This document shows, in pieces, positions 26,922 to 36,511 of a DNA stretch of 49,416 nucleotides; position 1 is the first letter of the stretch, and each line of letters begins with the position of its first letter. The position numbers and the translations under genes were made by a program. The stretch is from Desulfobulbaceae bacterium (GTDB lineage Bacteria > Desulfobacterota > Desulfobulbia > Desulfobulbales > Desulfocapsaceae). The notes beneath the pieces are model-generated. The model did no database searches, was not told the DNA's origin, and saw only the letters and a program-made list of their open reading frames with translations. Location: the NCBI GenBank assembly GCA_019163335.1, contig JAFLKM010000099.1, forward strand, positions 1-49,416, given 5' to 3'.

Positions 26922-27032
26922 ATGTTGCCTCAAAATTTAAGATCAGTATCATTCCTGTGTCGGGTTTTGTCAATTCAATTGTCAGGAATTCGCTAGTTTT
27001 CTGTTGGGAAATCATTAAGAGAGAGGGCTTAT

Positions 27033-28001
27033 TTGCAGAAGAAATTTTTTCTTCCTGGGTTGTTAATGGCGCTGGTGATGGTTTTTTTTCTGATCGGTCC
27101 TCGGGTTGATCTTGATTCCACCGTTCATCTTGTTGCTCTGCCGCAGGACCTTGACTCCTATCTTGCACAGAAAGAGTCTGCCTTTGATGATATTGTGCCG
27201 GGAACGGAGAAAAAGATTGTCTGGGCCCATGGGCCGGGGGAGCAAATGCCCCTTTCGTTGGTGTATGTGCATGGATTTTCGGCCAGCCGTCAGGACACGG
27301 CGCCCCTTGCGGAGATGATTGCCAGTCGGCTGGAGGCGAATCTCTTCTCTGTCCGTTTGACGGGTCATGGTCGTGGAGGGAAGGCCATGCTGGACGGCAG
27401 CGTCAATGCGTGGGTCAATGATATGCAGGAGGCGATGGCGATCGGCAAACGATTGGGGCGGCGGGTGGTGCTCATGGGGATATCCACGGGCGGGACGCTT
27501 GCGGTCTGGCAGGCAGCCCAGGAAGATCAGGCGAAGATTGCAGGGCTGATACTGTTGTCGCCGAATTTCGGCCCTGCTGATCGGCGGACCACAATTCTGA
27601 ACTGGCCCTGGGGGGGGCAGCTGGCTGAATTACTGGTGGGGAAAAACCGGAGCTGGCAGCCGGTAAATGAACGGCATGGACGTTACTGGACCAGTTCGTA
27701 CCCGGTGCGTGCTTTACTGCCGATGATGGGAATGGTGAAGCTGGTCAATACCCTTGACTTGCAGAGGGTCAAGGCGCCAACTCTTCTGCTCTATTCTCCC
27801 AAGGATAAGACGGTGGATGTGGCGGCGGTTGTTACCGCGTTTCAAGGGTTTGGCGCCGAACAAAAAAAACTGGTTGCCTGGACTCGGGGAGAAGACCCCG
27901 ATCAGCATGTGCTGGCAGGCGATATCCTGTCGCCAGGATCCACCGTGCCGCTTGCAGATATCGCCGTCGAATTTCTGCAAACTTTGCCGGCCGCTTTGTG
28001 A
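27033..28001 (+). CDS. Membrane-anchored or exported alpha/beta hydrolase
   Basis: This 322-residue protein has an N-terminal hydrophobic segment (about 5-22) and an alpha/beta hydrolase fold. The oxyanion region is LVYVHGFSASRQDTAPLA and the nucleophile elbow is GISTGG (Ser151). The acid is in YSPKDKTVD and the catalytic His in DPDQHVLAG. It looks like a carboxylesterase or monoacylglycerol-lipase type enzyme acting on acyl esters outside the cytoplasm or at the membrane. The start is TTG, supported by GAGAGAGG upstream. A run of eight G inside the gene (27611-27618) leaves the frame intact. Confidence 0.85.
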   Translation: MQKKFFLPGLLMALVMVFFLIGPRVDLDSTVHLVALPQDLDSYLAQKESAFDDIVPGTEKKIVWAHGPGEQMPLSLVYVHGFSASRQDTAPLAEMIASRLEANLFSVRLTGHGRGGKAMLDGSVNAWVNDMQEAMAIGKRLGRRVVLMGISTGGTLAVWQAAQEDQAKIAGLILLSPNFGPADRRTTILNWPWGGQLAELLVGKNRSWQPVNERHGRYWTSSYPVRALLPMMGMVKLVNTLDLQRVKAPTLLLYSPKDKTVDVAAVVTAFQGFGAEQKKLVAWTRGEDPDQHVLAGDILSPGSTVPLADIAVEFLQTLPAAL

Positions 28002-28032
28002 GCGCCAGTGAGTGTGATTTTCTGTTTTGTCC

Positions 28033-29262
28033 TTACGCCGCAGGGATGGACGGGATATCGGAATAGGATTCCACCCGGTTTCGTCCTTTTCTTTTTGCTT
28101 CGTAAAGGGCGGTGTCGGCATTTTTGAGAAGGTCTTCGTAGGAATTAAGGGGCTGATCTCCAGTCGTTGCTATCCCCAGGCTCAGGGTGACGAGTTGCAA
28201 GGGGAGGGACTTCTCGTGGTCAATCTGGAGTTTGATGATATTGAACCGGATGCGCTCGGCCACATGGATGGCTCCCTTATAGGTGGTATCGGCGAGGATC
28301 ACGACAAACTCTTCACCTCCGTAGCGGGCACAGAAGTCTCCTGGACGGACCAGAGAATTCTTGATGGTCTGGGCCACCTTTTGCAGACATTTGTCCCCAC
28401 TGTTATGGCCATAAGTATCGTTAAATGCCTTGAAATGATCGATGTCGCACATGATGACCGCCAGTGACTCCTTGGTTCTGCTGCTTCGACTGTACTCTTT
28501 GACAATATGCTCAGCGAAGTTGAGACGATTGGGGATTCCGGTCAAGGCATCAAAGATGGCCTGTCGCTGGATGATTGCATAGGCCCGGCTCAACCTGATC
28601 CCGGCCACCAGGATGCCCAGCAGTCCCATGAGGGTGATACCGATATGGGCAAAGAGAAGAGGGTCGAAAAAGGAGTGACGGGCATAGGGCATAACTATCC
28701 GGATCCCTCCCATAATATCGCCTTCCTTGTATTTCTGTTTGTTGTGGCACTGCACACATGATGGTTTTACCTTGAGCGGGGCTATGTAGGAAAATGAGGT
28801 GTTCTCGGCAGTTGTGATAAACTTCCCTTCCTCCTCGAGCCCTGTTTCAAATTTATGCAATACTATCTCTTCTTCTTCCGTAGCTTTGGTCATTGAGTTG
28901 ATAGGCCGGCTGCTGATGATATCGTACCGGATGTTTTTTTCCTGGGCAATTTCCGCGATCTGTTTGGTCATGAGAGCGGGGTCAATTTTGGTGAGCGAGA
29001 GGGAGGCATTGACCCTGATTGTTTCCTTGGGCAGCGGCAGAGATGTTTCTCCGGCCGGAGTCTTCGACACCGGAACATAGACGCCCCCATAGCGGGCATT
29101 CCAGTGGCAGGTGAAGATGATATGGTTAAAGAGGTTCCTCGCCGTATGCAGGGCAAGCCTTTCCTGTTCTCTTTTTGCCTGGGTATAATTCCAGGCAAAG
29201 GAGGAGGCAATGAGCAGAGTCCACAGGAGACTGACAAGAAAGGTATTTTGTCTTATTTTCAT
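28033..29262 (-). CDS. Diguanylate cyclase with N-terminal Tll0287-like heme-binding sensor
   Basis: This 409-residue inner-membrane protein has a first helix at 7-25, a periplasmic domain of about 170 residues carrying a c-type heme motif CVQCH (C169, C172, H173), a second helix at about 201-224 and a C-terminal GGDEF domain (235-400). The active site is GGEEF (315-319), and an intact inhibitory I-site RxxD (RPGD, 306-309) lies five residues before it. The sensor matches the Tll0287-like domain (formerly DUF3365). The likely role is to make cyclic di-GMP in response to redox state or a gas sensed by heme. It is convergent with the hydrolase gene. Confidence 0.9.
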   Translation of the reverse strand: MKIRQNTFLVSLLWTLLIASSFAWNYTQAKREQERLALHTARNLFNHIIFTCHWNARYGGVYVPVSKTPAGETSLPLPKETIRVNASLSLTKIDPALMTKQIAEIAQEKNIRYDIISSRPINSMTKATEEEEIVLHKFETGLEEEGKFITTAENTSFSYIAPLKVKPSCVQCHNKQKYKEGDIMGGIRIVMPYARHSFFDPLLFAHIGITLMGLLGILVAGIRLSRAYAIIQRQAIFDALTGIPNRLNFAEHIVKEYSRSSRTKESLAVIMCDIDHFKAFNDTYGHNSGDKCLQKVAQTIKNSLVRPGDFCARYGGEEFVVILADTTYKGAIHVAERIRFNIIKLQIDHEKSLPLQLVTLSLGIATTGDQPLNSYEDLLKNADTALYEAKRKGRNRVESYSDIPSIPAA

Positions 29263-29535
29263 AAAATAGAGTTCATTGAACAGAGAACGCTTTGCTTGTA
29301 GAGGACAAAATTATCTATTAATTGTTGCATTTTAATGCTGACCGAGTCAACTCATTTGTGCACAAAATCAATTTTGTTGGTACGCAAAACCAGGAGAGGG
29401 GTTTTGCAGTTGATCAAATCGCGGGCCATTTCTCTTAAGTCTGGCTTTAAGTGGCTAAATTTGCTAAAGGTGAAATCTCCTGTTGCGTGGATCAGTGAGC
29501 ATTTTTTTGGAGAATATCGTAGGAAAATTGGATAA

Positions 29536-30636
<1,101 letters not shown>

Positions 30637-30649
30637 AGGTGAAGGCTTG

Positions 30650-31588
30650 ATGCAGAAATGTCCCCAGGAATGTATGGTAGTGGCCAATGAGGCCTCTACG
30701 GTGCTGGGTCGGAAGGTGGCTGACGCCCTTGGGCGGCCCTTTTCAGAGATGATCCGCAAACATTTTGCCGACGGTGAAACCTATCATGCCTTTCCTGCCG
30801 ATGTGGCGGGAAAGGATTTGATCATCATTGCTTCCACCCATACCGACGCTTCCCATCAGGAGTTGCTCGATCTGATTCAGGGAGGCAGATACTGGAACGC
30901 AGCCACTATCAATGTGGCTATTCCCTATCTGGGCTATTCCACCATGGAACGCGCCAAGCCCAATTCATGTGAGATTCCCAAAGGGGTCACCAGAACCCGC
31001 CAGATCTTCCGGGCCATGCCGAACTTTGTCGCCTTTGTTGATCTGCACTCGGAGGCGGTGCTGCACGCCCATGCCGGTGAGATCCGCACAGAACATGTGT
31101 GGACCGATGAGCTGGTGATGAAGAAAATCAAGGCCAGCGGCCTGAATGATTATGTCCTGGTCTCCCCGGATTATGGTTTTTCAAAACGGATAGCCCGCCT
31201 GGCCAGTCTGCTGGAGTGCCCTCATACAGCTGCCGACAAGGATCGCTATGATACCGACAAGACCATCGTTGGCCAGATCTCCAGTGTGGTCAAGGGCAAG
31301 ACTGCCATTGTCTGTGATGACATGATCCGTACCGGCGGTTCCATCATTCAGACGGCGAAACGCTGTCTTGAGGCAGGGGCAGTGGAGGTGGCGGTCATGG
31401 CCACGCATCTGGTCATGGCAGGAAATGCCAGGGAGCGTTTCCTGAACAGTCCCATTGCCCGGGTGATAGGCTCTGATACCGTTCCCGGGGTTCAGAGTGA
31501 TGATTTGCTCGATGTGTATTCCGTGGCGCCGCTCCTGGCTGATATCTTTAAGCGGCATCTGAAGATGGGTGCAGGACTGCCCATCTGA
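30650..31588 (+). CDS. Divergent ribose-phosphate pyrophosphokinase-like protein
   Basis: This 312-residue protein has the two-domain phosphoribosyltransferase architecture of PRPP synthetase: an N-terminal HFADGETYHAF (FxDGE), the FVDLHSEAVLH segment and the PRPP loop CDDMIRTGGSI. Several catalytic landmarks differ from the usual enzyme. The ATP-binding YARQDRK is replaced by YSTMERAK, SPDAGG by SPDYGF and the KRR loop by KDRYDTDKT. It may be an atypical class of PRPP synthetase or a protein with changed activity. The frame also allows a TTG one codon earlier. It lies directly after leuB in the same operon. Confidence 0.8.
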   Translation: MQKCPQECMVVANEASTVLGRKVADALGRPFSEMIRKHFADGETYHAFPADVAGKDLIIIASTHTDASHQELLDLIQGGRYWNAATINVAIPYLGYSTMERAKPNSCEIPKGVTRTRQIFRAMPNFVAFVDLHSEAVLHAHAGEIRTEHVWTDELVMKKIKASGLNDYVLVSPDYGFSKRIARLASLLECPHTAADKDRYDTDKTIVGQISSVVKGKTAIVCDDMIRTGGSIIQTAKRCLEAGAVEVAVMATHLVMAGNARERFLNSPIARVIGSDTVPGVQSDDLLDVYSVAPLLADIFKRHLKMGAGLPI

Positions 31589-31645
31589 AGATCTTCGGCA
31601 AGATTCCCTGGTTTAGATTCCGGTTCTGATGAGGGGGGAAAGAGA

Positions 31646-31978
31646 ATGAACAACAGAGAGTATCGAGAGCAGGCGCTGAAGATTCTCCCGTGGGTCTGTG
31701 GAAAATGCGGTCGTGATTTTTCCGGAAAAAAACTGCGGGAGCTGACCGTTCATCACAAAGATCATAATTACAGAAACAATCCACCCGACGGCAGCAACTG
31801 GGAGTTGTTGTGTCTCTACTGCCATGACAATGAGCACTCCCGCTCCATGGACGCCGAATGGCTGCCCACGGAGAATTCAGATAAAGAGAAAAAGCCAACG
31901 GCCACCTTCACGCCCTTTGCAGATATCCTGAACCAGTTGCATCCCCCTGCCCGTGAAAAGAAGGATGAAAAAGAATGA
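31646..31978 (+). CDS. yajD: YajD family HNH nuclease
   Basis: This 110-residue protein closely follows E. coli YajD: YREQALKILPWVCGKCGRDF, then LRELTVHHKDHNYRNNPPDG and SNWELLCLYCHDNEHS. The two CxxC pairs bind structural zinc, and the HH...N...H residues form the HNH metal site. The C-terminus FTPFADILNQL is also conserved. It is presumably a DNA endonuclease, but no specific role is established for the family. It lies 57 bases after the PRPP-synthetase-like gene and may belong to that unit. Confidence 0.92.
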   Translation: MNNREYREQALKILPWVCGKCGRDFSGKKLRELTVHHKDHNYRNNPPDGSNWELLCLYCHDNEHSRSMDAEWLPTENSDKEKKPTATFTPFADILNQLHPPAREKKDEKE

Positions 31979-32010
31979 TGGACATAAAGATAAACGCATA
32001 GCGTCACTTG

Positions 32011-32799
32011 CTACTGCTCAGTTGTAAATGTATAGGCATCCGTCATGACTGTTCCGTACATTGTGGCGGTGTGTATTCGCTGCCCTTTTGCTTCTCCTCC
32101 GGCGCCCATCGCAATAAAGAGGGGCAGAAGATGTTCTTCGGTGGGATGATTTTCCTGCGCATAGAGGCACCTTTCACGATATCCCAGTGTTGTTTCTTTT
32201 TCTCCTGTTTCCAGTTGTTTCTTCATCCACTCAGCAAAACTGCTAACCCATTGCGGTGTCGGCGCATTGTAATCGTTGAACGACGCCTTTCTGAGATTAT
32301 GGGTCATCCCCCCTGATCCAATGATCAAAATGTTTTTTTGCTTCAGGGTGCTCAGAGCAGCACCAAGATCGTAATGATAACGAGGAGACAGTCCAGGCTG
32401 GATGGAAACCTCAACCACCGGGATAGTGGCTTCCGGGTACATCAGCATCAGCGGGATCCAGGCGCCATGATCCAGTCCGCGATCGTGGACAAGGGTGGTC
32501 TGCTTGTCCACCTTGCTGAGAAGCAAGGCAATCTCCCGGGCAAGATCCGGCTGTCCAGGGGGAGTATATTCCATAGCATAGAGTCGTGGATCAAATCCCC
32601 TGAAGTCGTGGATGGTTGTTTGTGGATTAGCAGCTGAGATTAAAATGTGATCGCTGCACCAGTGTGCGGAGAAAAGAACTACCGCATCCGGTAGAGGAAA
32701 AGAACGTGCCAGGTGACCGAGAAACCTGTGCGTTGGATCTTCGGGCATCAAGGCGATGCCTGGTGATCCATGGGATATAAAAAGTGCGGGCGGAATCAT
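32011..32799 (-). CDS. Class III extradiol dioxygenase, 4,5-DOPA-dioxygenase-like (YgiD/LigB family)
   Basis: About 262 residues from the ATG at 32799, which has GGAGGTGA immediately upstream; the frame continues 11 codons further without support. Metal-ligand regions are FISHGSPGIALM, VVLFSAHWC, the DRGLDHGAWIPLML segment and GSGGMTHNLRKA. Members open catechol rings such as DOPA or a related diol using Fe or Zn and oxygen. In an anaerobe the physiological substrate is unclear. It is convergent with yajD. Confidence 0.9.
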   Translation of the reverse strand: MIPPALFISHGSPGIALMPEDPTHRFLGHLARSFPLPDAVVLFSAHWCSDHILISAANPQTTIHDFRGFDPRLYAMEYTPPGQPDLAREIALLLSKVDKQTTLVHDRGLDHGAWIPLMLMYPEATIPVVEVSIQPGLSPRYHYDLGAALSTLKQKNILIIGSGGMTHNLRKASFNDYNAPTPQWVSSFAEWMKKQLETGEKETTLGYRERCLYAQENHPTEEHLLPLFIAMGAGGEAKGQRIHTATMYGTVMTDAYTFTTEQ

Positions 32800-32847
32800 T
32801 TTCACCTCCATCAAACGCATATCATGGAGCAACCTTTAGAAATACCG

Positions 32848-34488
32848 TTACCCTCTGTTCTGGTCTTGCAGATCCATAATCTGTTCAAGACAGTGATTTT
32901 TGTAGGTGTAGTCCAGGCCGTTGATCCCTTGAAGATGGGTGTCAGCTAGAAAGGATGAGGTTGGATAATCACAGATAATCCGGCTCTGGTGCATCACCAG
33001 AGTGCGGCGGCTCAGTTCCCGGATGAAAAACATATCATGGGTAATAAGAATCCTGGTCATGGCCAGATGGTTGAGGATATCCAGAAGCAGCTCCTGGCTC
33101 TGCGGATCAAGGCTTGCGGTGGGTTCATCCAGAATCAGTACCTCGGGCTGCATGCTGAGGGCCGCAGCGATGGCCAGTCGTTTCCGCTCTCCGCCACTCA
33201 TGTTCAGCGGCACCCTTTTTTCATATCCGGTAAGTCGGACATTGTGCAAGGCCTCGGCAACCCGCAATTCAACCTCATTTGTTGATAACCCCATCTGCTG
33301 GGGACCAAAGGCAACTTCTTCCCAGCAGGATGGGCAGAACAGCTGGTCGGCAGAATTCTGAAACACCATGCCTATCTGCTTCCACAATGACCGGCGCAAT
33401 CCCTGATCCAGTTGCCGGCCTCGGGAGAAAAAGAAGCCTTCGCCACGATGAAGCCCCAGCAGGCATGCGGCCAGAGTCGACTTGCCTGCCCCGTTCTCAC
33501 CGACCAGGGCGATGGCTTCCCCTGGCCTTACGATAAGGTTTACATCAATGATCCCGGCTGTTTTGTCAGGATACTGATAGCTGAAGTGCTGCAGCTCGAG
33601 GATGGGTGTTGTTTTATCTGCAGCCGTGGCATGGCTGTCATTCGTGCCATGGTCATGGGTGGGGTGATGATGGTGATGGCTGGAGGCCGACAGATGATGG
33701 TGGTCCTTGCCGCAACAGCTGAACCGGAAGGTGAAATCCAGGCCGTGCTCACGCAGAGCATGCTGCTGAGAGACCAGCTCCTGGAAACTGTAGTCGTGAT
33801 GAATGCGACCTTCGGCCAGGACGACCGCCCTGTCGCAGATGTCATAGAGAAACAGGAGGTCGTGATCAATAATGATGAGGGTTCCCTGGAATGCGCTCAG
33901 CAGTTTCTTGAAAATCTGTTCCTGTTTGGGGTCGAGATTGGCAGTGGGTTCATCAAGGATCAGGACTTCCGGCTGCATGGCCAGGATGGCGGCCAGGGCG
34001 GCCCTTTTTTTTTGGCCGTAGCTCAACTGATGGGCGGGTTTGTACATCAAGTGGAGGAGGCCGACGTCATCGAGGCAGCTCTTCACAAGCTGATCGACCT
34101 GATCTCGGTTCAATCCCTTGTTCATGGGGCCAAAGGCCACGTCTTCATAGAGACTGTTACAGAACAGATGATTGTCGGGATCCTGAAACAGGATGCCGAT
34201 ATTGAGTCGCATCGCGGCAAGAATTCCGGGGGTTAGGGCCTTTCCTTGATAGTGGAGAGAGCCGCTCTGCAGAGGCAGGATCCCGTTGAGATGTCTGACC
34301 AGGGTGGATTTTCCGGAACCGTTTTTGCCGACCAGGGCGATGCGGTCACCCCGGCGGATCGCAAGGCTGATCTCCCGGAGGGCCGTCTTTCCATCGGGAT
34401 AGGTGAAGGAGAGGCCATCGAGTTTAAAAAGCAACTCTTGGACTTTCTGCCCGCTGTCATCTCGGTAATTGCTGTTGATTTGATGCAT
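32848..34488 (-). CDS. Fused ECF transporter ATPase (NikO/CbiO-CbiO) with His-rich linker
   Basis: This 546-residue protein holds two complete ABC domains. Domain 1 (about 15-230) has Walker A GKNGSGKST, signature LSYGQKKR and Walker B VLILDEPTANLD. Domain 2 (about 290-510) has GENGAGKST, MSGGERKR and VLILDEPTASLD. Between them, about residues 258-290, lies CCGKDHHHLSASSHHHHH followed by more His residues, eleven His in all plus two Cys. It energises the ECF nickel/cobalt transporter encoded upstream; the usual NikO is a single domain that dimerises. The linker is a likely metal-binding or storage segment. It is the last gene of the operon. Confidence 0.93.
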   Translation of the reverse strand: MHQINSNYRDDSGQKVQELLFKLDGLSFTYPDGKTALREISLAIRRGDRIALVGKNGSGKSTLVRHLNGILPLQSGSLHYQGKALTPGILAAMRLNIGILFQDPDNHLFCNSLYEDVAFGPMNKGLNRDQVDQLVKSCLDDVGLLHLMYKPAHQLSYGQKKRAALAAILAMQPEVLILDEPTANLDPKQEQIFKKLLSAFQGTLIIIDHDLLFLYDICDRAVVLAEGRIHHDYSFQELVSQQHALREHGLDFTFRFSCCGKDHHHLSASSHHHHHPTHDHGTNDSHATAADKTTPILELQHFSYQYPDKTAGIIDVNLIVRPGEAIALVGENGAGKSTLAACLLGLHRGEGFFFSRGRQLDQGLRRSLWKQIGMVFQNSADQLFCPSCWEEVAFGPQQMGLSTNEVELRVAEALHNVRLTGYEKRVPLNMSGGERKRLAIAAALSMQPEVLILDEPTASLDPQSQELLLDILNHLAMTRILITHDMFFIRELSRRTLVMHQSRIICDYPTSSFLADTHLQGINGLDYTYKNHCLEQIMDLQDQNRG

Positions 34489-34534
34489 AAGAAATGATCG
34501 GGTCAGGAGAATGTTCTTCGGGTTGGCAAATCAC

Positions 34535-35473
34535 TCAGGGTGCCAGGACAGGAAGAGTCCGGTCGAAAACCAGGAGCAGGATTCCGATCATAATCCATAG
34601 CCCGCCTTTTGCCAAATCTTCTCTCCTGGTTTGGGGCAGGGAAAAGGTTGGGAAGCTGCCCTGGTAGCCACGGCAAAGCATGGCCTCATAGACTTTTTGG
34701 GTGCGATCAAAGGAGCTGATAAAGAGCATTCCGAAGAAATTTCCCATGGTCTTCATGGTGGTAAAATCTGTCCGGGCGGTGAACCCTCGTACCCGCATGC
34801 TTCGGTACATGCGGATGATTTCCTGCTGAAAAACAAAGATATAGCGATGGGTCAGCAGGATCATCTGGATGATGGCCGATGGTACTCCAAGTCGGACAAG
34901 ACCCTGCAGGGTGATGGGCAGGGAGGAGGTGCCGAGCATCGGTTCCATCATCAGGGCTATGGCAAACGCCTTGATGACTATGGTGAGAGCCAGATAAAAT
35001 CCGTTCAGGTGAAATGGCAGAGAATCGAGCATCGGCAGAAGAATGAGTGTCTCGCCTGGTTTTGCCGGACTGGTGAAGGGGACGATGAGGAGAAACATCA
35101 AAAGAAATCCCGACATGGCAGTAAGACGGCGCAGCCCTCGTTGCCAGGGAATATTGCTGAAAAAGAGGGCGAGAAGGGAAACGATGAGGGCAACAGCACA
35201 CCAGAAAAGGCTTTTCAGCGAAACAACCAGAAAACAGTAAGGAAAGAGAGAACCGATTTTTACCGCCGGGTCCCAGTTATGAAAAAAAGATGGGGTGTCT
35301 GCGTAAGCGTCAATGGTGGGGATTGACCAGTCAGGGGCTGCCCCTCTGTCCGGCTCCCTGTGCCATTTTCTGACAAGAAGGACGATGCTCAGTCCAGACA
35401 GGAAAATCGCAAGGAAAAGAAGGCCTGCTGCGAATGTGCTGGAAACATGAATTATTGTGCCGGATCTGTCCAT
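34535..35473 (-). CDS. ECF transporter T component (NikQ/CbiQ)
   Basis: This 312-residue membrane protein has about seven helices and both coupling-helix motifs of EcfT: MYRSMRVRGFTAR and VYEAMLCRGYQG (the two ARG-type motifs that dock on the ATPases). It is longer than common CbiQ (about 225-270) because of an extra N-terminal membrane helix (about 12-35) and a hydrophilic stretch before the usual DPAVKI start. That extension might stand in for the small NikN/CbiN subunit, which is not otherwise encoded. This is inference. It lies 46 bases before the ATPase gene. Confidence 0.9.
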   Translation of the reverse strand: MDRSGTIIHVSSTFAAGLLFLAIFLSGLSIVLLVRKWHREPDRGAAPDWSIPTIDAYADTPSFFHNWDPAVKIGSLFPYCFLVVSLKSLFWCAVALIVSLLALFFSNIPWQRGLRRLTAMSGFLLMFLLIVPFTSPAKPGETLILLPMLDSLPFHLNGFYLALTIVIKAFAIALMMEPMLGTSSLPITLQGLVRLGVPSAIIQMILLTHRYIFVFQQEIIRMYRSMRVRGFTARTDFTTMKTMGNFFGMLFISSFDRTQKVYEAMLCRGYQGSFPTFSLPQTRREDLAKGGLWIMIGILLLVFDRTLPVLAP

Positions 35474-35538
35474 TATTTTGTCGAATAACTCCAGTTTGGT
35501 AAACTCAGGGTTTTATGGATTCCCGCCTGCGCAAACGC

Positions 35539-36144
35539 CTATCGTTGTTTCCACATCAGCAGCTCTGGTTTAACCCGGTAGATAAAGGAGATGGTGAAGG
35601 CAGAGATCGCGGTCTCGATGATAATCACCGGGATATGAGCCGCCAGGGCAAGTTTGGCTACCCCGAGAAAATTTTCTCCGCTGGTGAACAGGAATCCGGC
35701 CAGCAAGGAGGCCGAAAAAAATGTGCCGAGACCACCGGCCAGGGCTCCGGCAATGGTGTTGCTCAGCAAGCTTGAGCCGCGAATCAATTGGAAGAGCAGG
35801 CCGCACACAAGGGCGGGTACTCCCATCATAAGGGCATTTGCCCCAAGAGCCGTGAGGCCTCCGAATTGAAAGAGGAGGCTCTGCAGAAAAAGACCGATAA
35901 AGATGCTGAGAAAGGCTGCCGGCCCAAGGAGGGCTCCGACTATTCCCGGCAGCAGCAGATGGACACTGGTCGGCCCTAAAGGCAGGTGAATCAGAGACGC
36001 GACAAAGAAAGCGGATGTGACCACTGCAATTTTAGGCAGCTCTTCCGGTCTGACGAATTTCAGGCTCAGGGCGGTCCCGGCGAGGGTCAGGGCATAGGTG
36101 GCCAGGGAGATCGTGGTGGGGAGCACCCCGTCAGATATGTGCAT
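35539..36144 (-). CDS. Nickel/cobalt ECF transporter substrate-binding subunit (NikM/CbiM)
   Basis: This 201-residue protein with about six or seven helices starts MHISDGVLP. His2 and the N-terminal amine are the metal ligands in CbiM/NikM, so the start is firm. Other conserved segments include HLPLGPTSVHLLLPG, GGLTALGANALMMGVPA and a C-terminal IETAISAF. It captures Ni2+ or Co2+ from the periplasm. Association with NikK/NikL homologues rather than CbiN favours nickel. It begins five bases after the end of the preceding gene. Confidence 0.95.
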   Translation of the reverse strand: MHISDGVLPTTISLATYALTLAGTALSLKFVRPEELPKIAVVTSAFFVASLIHLPLGPTSVHLLLPGIVGALLGPAAFLSIFIGLFLQSLLFQFGGLTALGANALMMGVPALVCGLLFQLIRGSSLLSNTIAGALAGGLGTFFSASLLAGFLFTSGENFLGVAKLALAAHIPVIIIETAISAFTISFIYRVKPELLMWKQR

Positions 36145-36148
36145 GGTC

Positions 36149-36511
36149 TTAATTCCTTGAGCTTGGATTCTTTCGTCGCGATGCCATGTAGGCCGCTACC
36201 CCGAACAGTCCAAAAATATAGCCAATTCCAGCCATTGCGGCCGGGATTCCCGGCTCCGCTATACTCTGGTTGAGAGCTGCGATATCACGTTTTATTCCCC
36301 GTAAGTCTTCGGAGAGTCTTTTGTTCTGTGCCTCAAGCGTTGTTAGGACAGTCTGGCAGCAGCATTCTTCGCAGGTTATGGTGGTCGGCTTGCTTGCTTC
36401 CCGGGCCGGAAATTGTTCCTCGGCCTTACCTGGAGATGGCTGAGCAAAATAGAGCACAGCAATAAAAATTGGGACGATTGATCGTAGGGGAAATTTCATA
36501 GCGCTCTTCAC
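36149..36511 (-). CDS. NikL-like C-terminal part: coiled coil plus membrane anchor
   Basis: This 120-residue protein has a signal peptide or first helix (about 8-28), a Cys cluster CEECCCQT (about 47-54), a coiled-coil region (LEAQNKRLSEDLRGIKRDIAALNQ) and a C-terminal membrane helix AAMAGIGYIFGLFGVAAYMA followed by a positive tail. The coil plus GIGYI.G..G membrane end is what I expect at the C-terminus of NikL, the one-anchor partner of NikKLMQO transporters. The start is GTG, overlapping the preceding gene by four bases. Together the two genes seem to supply a split NikL. The extra Cys cluster may bind metal. Confidence 0.7.
   Translation of the reverse strand: MKSAMKFPLRSIVPIFIAVLYFAQPSPGKAEEQFPAREASKPTTITCEECCCQTVLTTLEAQNKRLSEDLRGIKRDIAALNQSIAEPGIPAAMAGIGYIFGLFGVAAYMASRRKNPSSRN

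Noticed and set aside
29335-29535. 66-codon frame upstream of leuB as a possible leader peptide
   Set aside because: It is not rich in leucine codons in a run, and no terminator/antiterminator pair is visible between it and leuB.
34003-34015. Run of nine T inside the ATPase gene as a possible programmed frameshift site
   Set aside because: The zero frame continues correctly with the ABC signature on both sides, so no shift is needed.
33412-34236. 274-codon plus-strand frame opposite the fused ATPase
   Set aside because: Shadow of the ATPase gene. It owes its length to codon bias and has no family signal.
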